This document shows, one piece after another, positions 33,393 through 41,237 of a DNA stretch of 64,000 nt. The translations under genes and the position numbers were made by a program. Numbering within the stretch: the stretch's first letter is position 1; the number at the start of each line of letters is the position of its first letter. The stretch is from Tissierellales bacterium. GTDB lineage: Bacteria; Bacillota; Clostridia; Tissierellales; Sedimentibacteraceae. The stretch spans positions 62,001-126,000 of the forward strand of contig JAHDQO010000012.1 of the NCBI GenBank assembly GCA_018433765.1, in the 5' to 3' direction. Under the pieces are notes generated by a model, which saw only the letters and a program-made list of their open reading frames with translations, ran no database searches and was not told the origin of the DNA.

Positions 33393-33412
33393 AAAAAAAG
33401 TGAGGTTTTAGC

Positions 33413-34138
33413 ATGATTTATGTAATAGGAACAGGACCGGGGTTAGAAGACTACATGTCTTTAAGAGCTATTGAAGCTGTTAAGGATTCAGATATAATTA
33501 TTGGGTATAAAACATATATTAATCAGATAAAAGGCTTATTAAAAGATAAAGAAGTGTATTCAGCTGGCATGAAAAAAGAAATAGACAGATGTAAAAAAGC
33601 ATTGGAATATGCATTACAAGGTAAGAAGGTAGGATTAGTTAGTGGTGGAGATGCTGGGGTCTATGGTATGGCTGGTATAATGCAGGAGATAGCATTAGAA
33701 CATTCTAAAAAAGTACAAATAGAAGTTATTCCGGGAATTACTGCTGCAAATGCGGCAGCTGCTTCATTAGGTGCACCAATTATGCATGACTATACTGTAA
33801 TAAGCTTGAGTGATCTTTTAACAGAATGGTCATTAATAGAAAAGAGACTAGAATGCGCTGGACAAGGCGATTTTGTAATAGCTTTATATAACCCAAAAAG
33901 TAATGGGAGAAGAGAGCATATACAAAAGGCAAGAGATATCTTGCTAGAATATAAAGATAAAAATATTCCAGTAGGAATAGTAAGAAATGCTAAAAGAGAA
34001 AAAGAAGAAATTGAAATAACAACATTAGAAAAGATGTGTGAATCTGAAATAAATATGTCAACAATGATTATCATAGGAAATTCAAAAACTTATGTTGCTA
34101 ATGGAAGGATGATAACTCCAAGGGGGTATAAATATTGA
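33413..34138 (+). CDS. cbiH: cobalt-precorrin-3 C17-methyltransferase
   Basis: The 241-residue ring-contracting methylase has IYVIGTGPGLEDYMSLRA-like N-terminal loop, LVSGGDAGVYGMAGIM, IPGITAANAAAASLGAP, HDYTVISLSDLL and FVIALYNPKSNGRRE, all typical of CbiH/CobJ. It methylates C17 and contracts the ring. It overlaps cbiJ by four bases, suggesting coupling. Confidence 0.95.
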   Translation: MIYVIGTGPGLEDYMSLRAIEAVKDSDIIIGYKTYINQIKGLLKDKEVYSAGMKKEIDRCKKALEYALQGKKVGLVSGGDAGVYGMAGIMQEIALEHSKKVQIEVIPGITAANAAAASLGAPIMHDYTVISLSDLLTEWSLIEKRLECAGQGDFVIALYNPKSNGRREHIQKARDILLEYKDKNIPVGIVRNAKREKEEIEITTLEKMCESEINMSTMIIIGNSKTYVANGRMITPRGYKY

Positions 34139-34875
34139 TACTCGTCTTTTCTGGAACAAAAGAAGGAAGAAGCATAGTGAAGGAACTTCTTGAAAAAGGA
34201 TATAAAGTAATTATATCTACTGCAACAATATATGGAGCAGAATTAATACAAAAAAGTAGCAACCTTGAAATTATGTATGGAAAATTGGATGTAGAAGAAA
34301 TAAAAGAATTAATAAAAAAGAGAGAAATTAAGACTATAATTGATGCAACACATCCATATGCTCAAAATATATCAAGAAATATAATATCTGTATGCAAGCA
34401 GACAAAAACTAAGCTTATTAGATATGAAAGACCTTCATTGAATATAAATGAATTAAAAAGATTTGATTCATATGAAGAAATATGTAAATTTCTAAATTTA
34501 AAGAGTGATAATATTTTATTAACAACAGGAAGTAATAATATACAAGAAATCACAGAACGAATTGACAAAAAAGAAAGACTTTATGTAAGGATTCTTCCAG
34601 CAGTGAAGTCATTAGAGACAGCTAGACAAGCAGGTTTAAAGCCTAAACAAATAATAGCAATGCAGGGCCCATTTACAAAAGAATTAAATAAAGAACTTTA
34701 TAGACAGTTTGATATTAAATATATAGTTACTAAAGACAGTGGATATGAAGGAGGACTACAAGAAAAAGTTGATGCAGCTTTAGAACTAGGCATTGATATT
34801 TTAATGTTAAATAGGCCTAAGATTAGTTATATTAATGTATGTAATTCAATAAGAGAAATATTAGAAAAGATATAA
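34135..34875 (+). CDS. cbiJ: cobalt-precorrin-6A reductase
   Basis: The 246-residue reductase begins ILVFSGTKEGRSIVKEL and has IIDATHPYAQNISRN, YERPS, LLTTGSNNI and IVTKDSGYEGGLQEKVDAA, matching CbiJ/CobK. It reduces the C18-C19 double bond with NADPH. The start is TTG at 34135, inside the TTGA overlap with the cbiH stop; AGGGGG lies just upstream. It is the last gene before the second riboswitch. Confidence 0.93.
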   Translation: MILVFSGTKEGRSIVKELLEKGYKVIISTATIYGAELIQKSSNLEIMYGKLDVEEIKELIKKREIKTIIDATHPYAQNISRNIISVCKQTKTKLIRYERPSLNINELKRFDSYEEICKFLNLKSDNILLTTGSNNIQEITERIDKKERLYVRILPAVKSLETARQAGLKPKQIIAMQGPFTKELNKELYRQFDIKYIVTKDSGYEGGLQEKVDAALELGIDILMLNRPKISYINVCNSIREILEKI

Positions 34876-34904
34876 AATTAAGTACTTTATTTGAAAACTA
34901 AATA

Positions 34905-35217
34905 TGTTACAGGTGCCTTATAAGGTGAAAAGGGAAATCGGTGAAAATCCGTTGCAGCCCCCGTTACTGTAAATAACGATAGGTACACTAATATAGTTGA
35001 TAGTTTATAGTTGATATTTTGATAGTTAATGGTTAATTTTCTAACGAAAATTTATTTAATTTAATATTTGCGAGCAAATATACATTTAATTATCAATTGT
35101 CAATTATCAACTATCAATTAATAGAAAGCCACTGATTTAAATTGGGAAGGCAGTGTACCAGATGAGTTATGAGCCAGGAGACCTGCCTGTAAAAATTCAT
35201 GACTTCGGTGGGAAGGA
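34905..35217 (+). ncRNA. cobalamin riboswitch controlling the btuFCD-like genes
   Basis: Conserved parts in order: AGGTGCC (34911-34917), GGTGAAAATCCGTTGCAGCC CCCGTTACTGTAA (34940-34972), GCCACTG (35128-35134), TTGGGAAGG (35142-35150) and the B12 box GAGCCAGGAGACC (35171-35183). As in the first riboswitch, about 130 bases of repeat sit between ACTGT and GCCACTG. A terminator follows at 35255-35280. Confidence 0.92.
34993..35125 (+). repeat. repeat insert inside the second cobalamin riboswitch
   Basis: Arms 'atagttgatagtttatagtt' and 'aattatcaactatcaatta' are inverted copies of the 'ttgatagttgatagtt' module. The centre 'attttctaacgaaaat' and the 'gcaaatatacatttaattat' part match the insert of the first riboswitch closely. 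Confidence 0.75.
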
Positions 35218-35252
35218 AATTGAAAATAAGTAAATATTATTATTTCGATTTA

Positions 35253-35285
35253 AACCTTATCCATTACGGATAGGGCTTTTATATA
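35253..35285 (+). terminator. riboswitch expression-platform terminator
   Basis: CCTTATCC (35255-35262) pairs with GGATAGGG (35268-35275), one G-T pair, followed by CTTTTATAT. It lies just before the binding-protein gene. Confidence 0.7.
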
Positions 35286-35311
35286 TTAATTGTAAAATTA
35301 GGAGGAGACTT

Positions 35312-36376
35312 ATGAAAAAGTTTAAAAAAATTATTACACTATTTTTAGTTGTTGCTATGGTATTAAGTTTTACAGGATGTCAACAAAACAAACCAGCATC
35401 TGAAGACAATCCAAATAATGAACAACCTGAAAATACACCTAGTGAAGAACAAAGTTCTTCTAATGAATTTGAAAATTTATACCCAGATTTTATTTTAGAT
35501 GAAACAAATGAAACCGTTACTTACTTAGACTGGGAAGGCGAAAAAACATCTATTACTAAGAAGCCAAAAAAAGTAGTGGTTCTTTATAATTCTATACTTG
35601 ATTTATGGTATCTTGCTGGAGGAGAAGCTATAGCAAGAGTAAAAGGGACTACAAATGTGCCTGAAGCTGCTATGGATATAACTAATTTAGGCACTTGGAA
35701 TAAAATAAGCATTGAGGCACTTTTAGCATTGGAACCTGACCTTGTTATATTGACTCATAACTCAGATACACAAAGAGAATTTAGAGAAGTTTTAGCACAA
35801 AATGGTGTAGAGTATGCTGTTATAGATACAAGTACAAATGCGTATGAAGCATTTCAAAAAAACCTATATTTATTCTGTAAAGTACTAGGAAATGAAGATA
35901 TTTATAAGAGTAAAGTAAAAAGTATTATAGACCAATGTCAAACGACAATAGAAAAAGTAAATACCGTAGAAGAAAAACCAGACGTTGCAGTTTTATTCTC
36001 AACAAGTAAATCAGTGCAAACTGAAACTGAAAATTCATTAACTGGAGAAATGATTTCTTTACTTGGGGCTAAAAATGTTGTTGAAGCAGAAGATATTCCG
36101 ATAAAAGGTGAAACACGTATTAATTTTAGTATGGAAATTTTAGCAGCAAAAGATCCTGAGTACATTTTAATTTGTACTATGGGTGATATTGAAAAATGTA
36201 AAGAAAGAATTTCAAGTGAAATAGAGTCAAGTTCAGCATGGTCTACATTAACAGCTGTTAAAGAAGGAAGAGTTTATTATTTACCAAAAGAGTATTCTGT
36301 TTACAAACCTAATGCCAAATATCCAGAAGCATTTGAATATTTAGCAAAAATTATTTATCCTGAGGTATTTAATTAA
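35312..36376 (+). CDS. btuF: cobalamin-type ABC transporter substrate-binding lipoprotein
   Basis: The 354-residue protein has a lipoprotein signal (MKKFKKIITL, hydrophobic core, FTGC with Cys23), a low-complexity acidic/proline linker (about 28-52), and a helical-backbone TroA/BtuF-type binding domain: KPKKVVVLYNS, VKGTTNVPEAA, NLGTWNKISIEALLALEPDLVI, and a late EGRVYYLPKEYSVY. The family also carries siderophores and haem; the riboswitch directly upstream argues for cobalamin or a precursor. GGAGGAGA precedes the ATG. It is the first gene of the importer operon. Confidence 0.88.
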   Translation: MKKFKKIITLFLVVAMVLSFTGCQQNKPASEDNPNNEQPENTPSEEQSSSNEFENLYPDFILDETNETVTYLDWEGEKTSITKKPKKVVVLYNSILDLWYLAGGEAIARVKGTTNVPEAAMDITNLGTWNKISIEALLALEPDLVILTHNSDTQREFREVLAQNGVEYAVIDTSTNAYEAFQKNLYLFCKVLGNEDIYKSKVKSIIDQCQTTIEKVNTVEEKPDVAVLFSTSKSVQTETENSLTGEMISLLGAKNVVEAEDIPIKGETRINFSMEILAAKDPEYILICTMGDIEKCKERISSEIESSSAWSTLTAVKEGRVYYLPKEYSVYKPNAKYPEAFEYLAKIIYPEVFN

Positions 36377-37435
36377 ATGGATGAAAAATCATTAAGAAAT
36401 GATTCTATTAAAAAAATTGAAGAGTCTATAATAACTGCTAAGAAAAAGACAGTATATAAGATGACTATCATTTTAATATTTACTGTTTTTGTAGTAGTTA
36501 GTTTTTTACTAAGTATAAGTTTAGGAGCATATCATGTTCCAATTAAAGATGTAATAAAAGCTATCTTTACAGATACAGAAGGATTAAATAGGAGTATTAT
36601 CTGGAATATAAGAGTGCCGAGAACCTTAGTAGCAGCATTAGTAGGTGTTTGCCTGTCACTTTCAGGAGGAATTCTCCAAGGGGTTATGAGAAACCCCTTG
36701 GCATCACCTAATATTATTGGTGTTTCCTCTGGTGCAGGATTAGTTGCTACAATTTGTATAGTTTTAATGCCTCAATATGAGAACTTATTAACACCATTTG
36801 CATTTATAGGAGCGTTACTTACTACAATAATAATTTATTTAATTTCATGGAAAAATGGTATACATCCATTAAGGATGGTTTTAGCAGGAATAGCAATTTC
36901 ATCGCTTCTTAGTGCTCTCATTAATTTAATACTTATATTTTTTCCAGATAGAGTACATGATACGTTAGGATTTACTATTGGAAGTTTATCTGTTAAAAAT
37001 TGGACAGATTTTAATATGCTGTGGCCTTATGCTCTTTTTGGATTTTTACTATCATTATTAGTATCAAAAAGATTAAACATTCTTATGTTAGGTGATGAAA
37101 TAGCTACAAGTTTAGGTATAAACGTAGAAAAGACAAGATTTGGGTTGATTGCAGTAGCAGCATTTTTAGCAGCTAGTGCAGTTAGTATAGTTGGCTTGTT
37201 AGGATTTGTAGGATTGATAGTTCCGCACACAGTAAGGCTTGTAATAGGATCCGATTATAGATATCTTTTTCCTGCAAGTGCTCTATTTGGAGCTGGACTA
37301 GTAATGTTTTGTGATACTGTTGCAAGAACTATAGCAGATCCATTAGAACTTCCTGTAGGTATCATCATGTCAATATTAGGAGTACCATTTTTCTTATATC
37401 TTCTAAGAGGAGGAATTAAAAATGTTAAAAGTTAA
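36377..37435 (+). CDS. btuC: FecCD/BtuC-family ABC transporter permease
   Basis: This 352-residue permease has about ten helices. The typical segments are IIWNIRVPRTLVAALVGVCL, LSGGILQGVMRNPLASPNIIG, GVSSGAGL and VGLLGFVGLIVPHTVRLVIG, and near the end GTVARTI-like DTVARTIADPLELPVGI. A charged N-terminal extension of about 30 residues precedes the first helix. It starts on the base after the binding-protein stop codon; GAGG is inside that gene's end. It forms the membrane channel for the presumed B12 importer. Confidence 0.92.
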   Translation: MDEKSLRNDSIKKIEESIITAKKKTVYKMTIILIFTVFVVVSFLLSISLGAYHVPIKDVIKAIFTDTEGLNRSIIWNIRVPRTLVAALVGVCLSLSGGILQGVMRNPLASPNIIGVSSGAGLVATICIVLMPQYENLLTPFAFIGALLTTIIIYLISWKNGIHPLRMVLAGIAISSLLSALINLILIFFPDRVHDTLGFTIGSLSVKNWTDFNMLWPYALFGFLLSLLVSKRLNILMLGDEIATSLGINVEKTRFGLIAVAAFLAASAVSIVGLLGFVGLIVPHTVRLVIGSDYRYLFPASALFGAGLVMFCDTVARTIADPLELPVGIIMSILGVPFFLYLLRGGIKNVKS

Positions 37436-38282
37436 TTCTTTATCCTTAAAATATGATAATACCACTATTATAGATGATATTACTTTTAATGTTGAAAAAA
37501 GGTCAATTACTACAATCATAGGTCCGAATGGATGCGGCAAATCAACATTGCTAAAAGCATTATCTAAAAATAAAAAAATTAATAAAGGTTCAATAGTTAT
37601 TAATTCTACTAACATTGAACAAGCTAGTCCTAAAGCTCTAGCTAAAAAGGTATCTATACTTCCTCAAAATCCTATTGTTCCAAATGATTTTACTGCAAGA
37701 GATTTAGTAGAATATGGAAGATATCCTCATTTAGGATGGACTGGAAGATTAAAAAAACATGATTATGAAATTATTGATTGGGCTATTAGGAAGGTGCGAA
37801 TTGAACATCTACAGCATAGGAAAGTCATGACAATGTCAGGAGGAGAAAGACAGCGAGCTTGGATAGCCATGGCATTAGCACAACAGCCAGAATTTCTATT
37901 ACTAGATGAACCTACCACTTATTTAGATATATGCTATCAGTTTGAAGTGTTAGAACTCATTAAAAAGCTTAATAAATCAATAAATTTAACCATAATAATG
38001 GTTTTACATGACTTAAATCAAGCAGCGAGATACTCTGATAAGATAATAATTATTGATAAAGGTAAAATTTACAATGAAGGTTCTCCACAAGAAACAATAA
38101 CAAAAAAAGCATTAGAAGAAGTATTTAATCTTAAAGTAAAGATACTTAATGATACTGAAAATAATTGCCCATTTTTTATTCCGCTAAGTAGTAATTTAGG
38201 ATATTATGATGATTGTATTAAAGATAGTGAAACAAAGCAAGAAGTTGAAAAATACAGTAAATTAACTAAAAAAGCTATATAG
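37422..38282 (+). CDS. btuD: cobalamin-type ABC transporter ATP-binding protein
   Basis: This 286-residue ATPase has Walker A GPNGCGKST (about 33-41), the Q-loop SILPQNPIVP, signature MSGGERQRAW and Walker B LLLDEPTTYLD, the FecE/BtuD pattern. It overlaps the permease gene by 14 bases and uses AGGAGG inside it. A tail of about 30 charged residues follows the domain. A terminator lies 200 bases downstream, closing the importer operon. Confidence 0.92.
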   Translation: MLKVNSLSLKYDNTTIIDDITFNVEKRSITTIIGPNGCGKSTLLKALSKNKKINKGSIVINSTNIEQASPKALAKKVSILPQNPIVPNDFTARDLVEYGRYPHLGWTGRLKKHDYEIIDWAIRKVRIEHLQHRKVMTMSGGERQRAWIAMALAQQPEFLLLDEPTTYLDICYQFEVLELIKKLNKSINLTIIMVLHDLNQAARYSDKIIIIDKGKIYNEGSPQETITKKALEEVFNLKVKILNDTENNCPFFIPLSSNLGYYDDCIKDSETKQEVEKYSKLTKKAI

Positions 38283-38480
38283 TATAAGTCTATATTTACT
38301 TATGTATTTTTGTAAAAATTTATCTGTACATTTTTGATTTATTATGTTATATTTTCCATGTGAATAGATTAAATATAATTATATAAAAAAATTTAGTGTT
38401 TTCAACAAAAATAAAAGATAATATATACCGTTTATTTATTAATTTGTCCCCTATTTATATTTTTACATATAAATAAAAAG

Positions 38481-38528
38481 CAAATAAAACCTTTAACAAT
38501 TATGTTATAAGGTTTTATTTGTTTTTTA
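38481..38528 (+). terminator. intrinsic terminator after the B12 importer operon
   Basis: CAAATAAAACCTT (38481-38493) pairs with AAGGTTTTATTTG (38509-38521) and is followed by TTTTTT. The rest of the 38283-38663 gap is AT-rich; no other feature was seen in it apart from the GGAGG site for the next gene. Confidence 0.85.
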
Positions 38529-38663
38529 TTTAAATCAACTTATAAAATTAATTAATAAGTATGAATATTGTATGAAAAGTTGTTATTTCTATTATTTATT
38601 AAAAAGAAGTATACTATAAAGGAAAAAATTAAAAGATTAATTAATCAAAGGAGGTTTAAAAAA

Positions 38664-39749
38664 TTGAGTGAACGAAAAAAAATCATTTGTTCCGGAATAA
38701 TAATAGGTATATTAAGTGTATTACTAGTAAAATTAGGAAACCCCGCTAATATGGGTATATGCGTTGCATGCTTTTATCGTGACATAGCTGGTGCACTAAA
38801 CTTACATACTGCTGGTGTAGTACAATATATTAGGCCAGAAATTATTGGGTTTATTTTAGGTGCATTTATTGTAGCATACGCAAAAGGAGAATTTAAATCA
38901 AGAGGTGGTTCTTCACCAATTATTAGATTTATGCTTGGGTTCTTTCTTATGTTGGGTGCCTTAGTCTTTTTAGGATGTCCGCTAAGAATGATATTGAGAC
39001 TAGCTAATGGCGATTTAAATGCAGTAGTAGGGTTAGTAGGATATTTAGTAGGAATAATAATAGGTATAAAATTTATAGAAAGAGGATTTACATTAGGAAG
39101 AAATTATGAGCAAAAGAAAGCAGGAGGATATTTTATGCCTGTACTTGCAGTTATTTTGCTGATCTTTTTAATAATGAAACCTTCATTTATTGCTTTTAGC
39201 AAAGAAGGACCGGGTTCTCAATATGCACCATTATTAATTTCTTTAGCTGCAGGTCTTATTATAGGTGGAGTTATTCAAAGAACTAGACTATGTACAGCAG
39301 GTGGATTAAGAGATGTTATAATGATCAAGGATTTTCACTTGTTATGGGGACTTATAGGAATTTTTGTATTTACTTTAATCGGAAATTTGATTTTTAATCC
39401 AGAAGGGTTTAAAATAGGTTTTGAAGGTCAGCCAATAGCTCATAGTGATTCTTTATGGAATTTCTTAGGTATGGTTTTAGTAGGAATTTGTGCAGTATTG
39501 TTAGGAGGTTGTCCTCTAAGACAAACAATATTAGCTTCAGAAGGTGATCATGATTCATCAATAACTATAATGGGACTTATAGTTGGAGCTGCTTTTGCTC
39601 ATAATTTTGGTATAGCGGCAAGTCCTAAGGGAGTTGGAATGAATGGTAAGATTGCAGTTGTAGTTGGTATTATTATTGTTTTAATTACTGCATATAGTAT
39701 AACTGCTAGTCAAAATAAGAAAATAAGAAAAGTAGAGGAGGCTAAATAA
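38664..39749 (+). CDS. yedE: YedE-family selenium-trait membrane transporter
   Basis: This 361-residue membrane protein has about ten helices and paired YeeE/YedE-type cysteine motifs: GICVACFYRDIAGAL, VFLGCPLRMILRL, TRLCTAGGLRD and LGGCPLRQTILASEGD, matching the selenium-metabolism YedE group. It is thought to import a sulfur or selenium species. The start chosen is TTG at 38664 (LSERKK), seven bases after AAAGGAGG; an upstream in-frame ATG at 38568 has no ribosome site. It overlaps the next gene by one base. The trio with the TusA-like and DUF3343 genes is the usual selenium-trait set. Confidence 0.9.
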   Translation: MSERKKIICSGIIIGILSVLLVKLGNPANMGICVACFYRDIAGALNLHTAGVVQYIRPEIIGFILGAFIVAYAKGEFKSRGGSSPIIRFMLGFFLMLGALVFLGCPLRMILRLANGDLNAVVGLVGYLVGIIIGIKFIERGFTLGRNYEQKKAGGYFMPVLAVILLIFLIMKPSFIAFSKEGPGSQYAPLLISLAAGLIIGGVIQRTRLCTAGGLRDVIMIKDFHLLWGLIGIFVFTLIGNLIFNPEGFKIGFEGQPIAHSDSLWNFLGMVLVGICAVLLGGCPLRQTILASEGDHDSSITIMGLIVGAAFAHNFGIAASPKGVGMNGKIAVVVGIIIVLITAYSITASQNKKIRKVEEAK

Positions 39750-39955
39750 TGTTAGTTGATGCTAGAGGAAGATCATGCCCTGAACCTGTTGTTTTAACAA
39801 AAAAAGCAGTAGATAGTTATAAATCAGGAGATATAGAAGTTTTATTAGATGCACAAGTTGCTGTTGAAAATGTGACAAGATTTGCAAAAAACAAAGGGTT
39901 TAGCGTGAAAAAATCAGAAGAAGAAGGAGAATATAAATTAATACTTAAAAAATGA
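39749..39955 (+). CDS. TusA/YedF-like sulfur/selenium carrier protein
   Basis: This 68-residue protein has the SirA/TusA fold signature VDARGRSCPEPVVLTKKAV, with the active cysteine (Cys10) in the CPxP motif. It can carry a persulfide or perselenide between partner proteins. It corresponds to the N-terminal half of YedF; the C-terminal DsrE-like half is absent here. It overlaps yedE by one base and the DUF3343 gene by four, so the three are translationally coupled. Confidence 0.93.
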   Translation: MLVDARGRSCPEPVVLTKKAVDSYKSGDIEVLLDAQVAVENVTRFAKNKGFSVKKSEEEGEYKLILKK

Positions 39956-40176
39956 AAGATATATATTGCTTAATGACTTTTTATTCATTATCATTTGCTG
40001 TTAAATTTGAAAAAGTTCTTAAAGAAAAAGGAATAACAGTGAAGCTAATACCAGTGCCAAGAAAAATTAGCTCAAGCTGCGGATTGTCTGGAAGATTTAA
40101 TCCTGAAGAAAAAGAAAAAGTTATTCAAATTTGTAAAGATAATATGATTGAATATGAAGGTATCTATGAAATATGA
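39952..40176 (+). CDS. DUF3343 selenium/sulfur-trait protein
   Basis: This 74-residue protein has the DUF3343 pattern: YCLMTFYSLSFAVKFEKVLK then KLIPVPRKISSSCGLSGRF with a conserved cysteine (Cys43). Members sit with YedE and TusA/YedF proteins in genomes that use selenium, where they may bind or pass on Se or S; the reaction is not settled. It is the last gene of the trio; its stop codon is immediately followed by the terminator hairpin that has been duplicated around the 153-bp element. Confidence 0.88.
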   Translation: MKDIYCLMTFYSLSFAVKFEKVLKEKGITVKLIPVPRKISSSCGLSGRFNPEEKEKVIQICKDNMIEYEGIYEI

Positions 40177-40196
40177 GCATCCAAAGCATTGGATGC
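40177..40196 (+). terminator. terminator hairpin of the selenium trio (proximal duplicate)
   Basis: GCATCCAA pairs with TTGGATGC around AGCA, one base after the DUF3343 stop codon. Its T-tract is now missing, because the 153-bp element follows directly. Confidence 0.7.
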
Positions 40197-40349
40197 TTAG
40201 ACTATTGACAAACCCGAATTTCATCGTTGTTGCCTCAATCGAGAATGCTCACGTATTTTAATATACGCTCCGCTTACTCGATTTCGGCACGCCTTGAAAT
40301 TCAAGTTTCTCAAAAGCCTGTCATCTTGTTGACTTTGTCAACAATCTGA
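40197..40349 (+). mobile_element. 153-bp terminal-inverted-repeat element, copy 2
   Basis: It begins TTAGACTATTGACAAA and ends with the reverse complement of TCAGATTGTTGACAAA (13 of 16 matching). It is exactly as long as copy 1 at 5972-6124 and differs at about ten positions. Several changes keep hairpins paired: CTTGAA/TTCAAG (40293-40305) against CTCGAA/TTCGAG, and CGTAT/ATACG (40252-40267), where copy 1 has a G-T pair. It is flanked by near-identical 20-bp terminator hairpins. Confidence 0.85.
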
Positions 40350-40380
40350 GCATCCAAAGTATTGGATGCTTTTGTTTTTT
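40350..40380 (+). terminator. terminator hairpin of the selenium trio (distal duplicate, with T-tract)
   Basis: GCATCCAA (40350-40357) pairs with TTGGATGC (40362-40369), loop AGTA, followed by TTTTGTTTTTT. It differs from the proximal copy by one loop base. It retains the T-tract and so is the copy likely to terminate transcription. Confidence 0.85.
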
Positions 40381-40448
40381 ATATTTAAAAAAATTTTCTA
40401 TAATGATATAATTTACAATATAAATTTTAATATAATAGTGAGGTAAAT

Positions 40449-41225
40449 ATGCCATTTACATTTTCACATCCTGCAGTAGTATTACCTTTTGGTATTAAAC
40501 ATACTAAGTATATAAATTTAACAGCGTTAATAATAGGTTCAATGGCTCCTGATTTTGAATATTTCATACATTTTAGACCTATACAAATAGTTGGACATTC
40601 TTTTTATGGTCAATTATATTTCAACTTACCTATTATTTTAGTTTTATCTTATATATATCATTATTTAATAAAAGAACCAATAATAACAAACCTTCCTAGG
40701 CCTTATTGCAATAGATACTATTATTTAGCAAAAAAAGATTGGAAGATTAATTCGGTATTTAGATTTATTGTATTTTGTTATTCTGCACTAATAGGAACAT
40801 TTTCACATATAGTTTGGGATAGTTTCACCCATGAAACAGGTTATTTTGTTACAAAGTCTAGTTCTTTATCTATGAGTATTAATATTTTAAGCTTCGATAT
40901 ACCTGTTTATAAGATGTTACAGCATGGGAGTACTCTTTTAGGATTTATAGTTATTATTATTTATATCATTGCTATCCAAGATAAAAAAGCATTAGATTAT
41001 GTAAAAATAAAAAAGCTGAATAAAATCAAATTTTGGGCAGGTGTTTTTTTTATTAATATCATTACAATAATTTTAGTGCTTCTGTTATTAAAAGACTTTA
41101 CTTTAGGACGAGCTGTTATAACAATAATAAATGGGGGATTTATTGGAGCAGTAATTATGTCTGTAATAATACGAATAAAATCTATTATAAACAAAGAGTG
41201 TAATGAGGATATATGTAAAAAATGA
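40449..41225 (+). CDS. DUF4184 membrane protein
   Basis: The 258-residue protein matches DUF4184: PFTFSHPAVVLPF at the N-terminus, IIGSMAPDFEYFIHF, then about five hydrophobic helices and SHIVWDSFTH with conserved His/Asp residues, reminiscent of metal-dependent membrane hydrolases. The function of the family is not established. GTGAGG precedes the ATG. It is 12 bases upstream of the nucleotidyltransferase gene and could be co-transcribed with it. Confidence 0.85.
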   Translation: MPFTFSHPAVVLPFGIKHTKYINLTALIIGSMAPDFEYFIHFRPIQIVGHSFYGQLYFNLPIILVLSYIYHYLIKEPIITNLPRPYCNRYYYLAKKDWKINSVFRFIVFCYSALIGTFSHIVWDSFTHETGYFVTKSSSLSMSINILSFDIPVYKMLQHGSTLLGFIVIIIYIIAIQDKKALDYVKIKKLNKIKFWAGVFFINIITIILVLLLLKDFTLGRAVITIINGGFIGAVIMSVIIRIKSIINKECNEDICKK

Positions 41226-41237
41226 AGGAGAAGTAAA

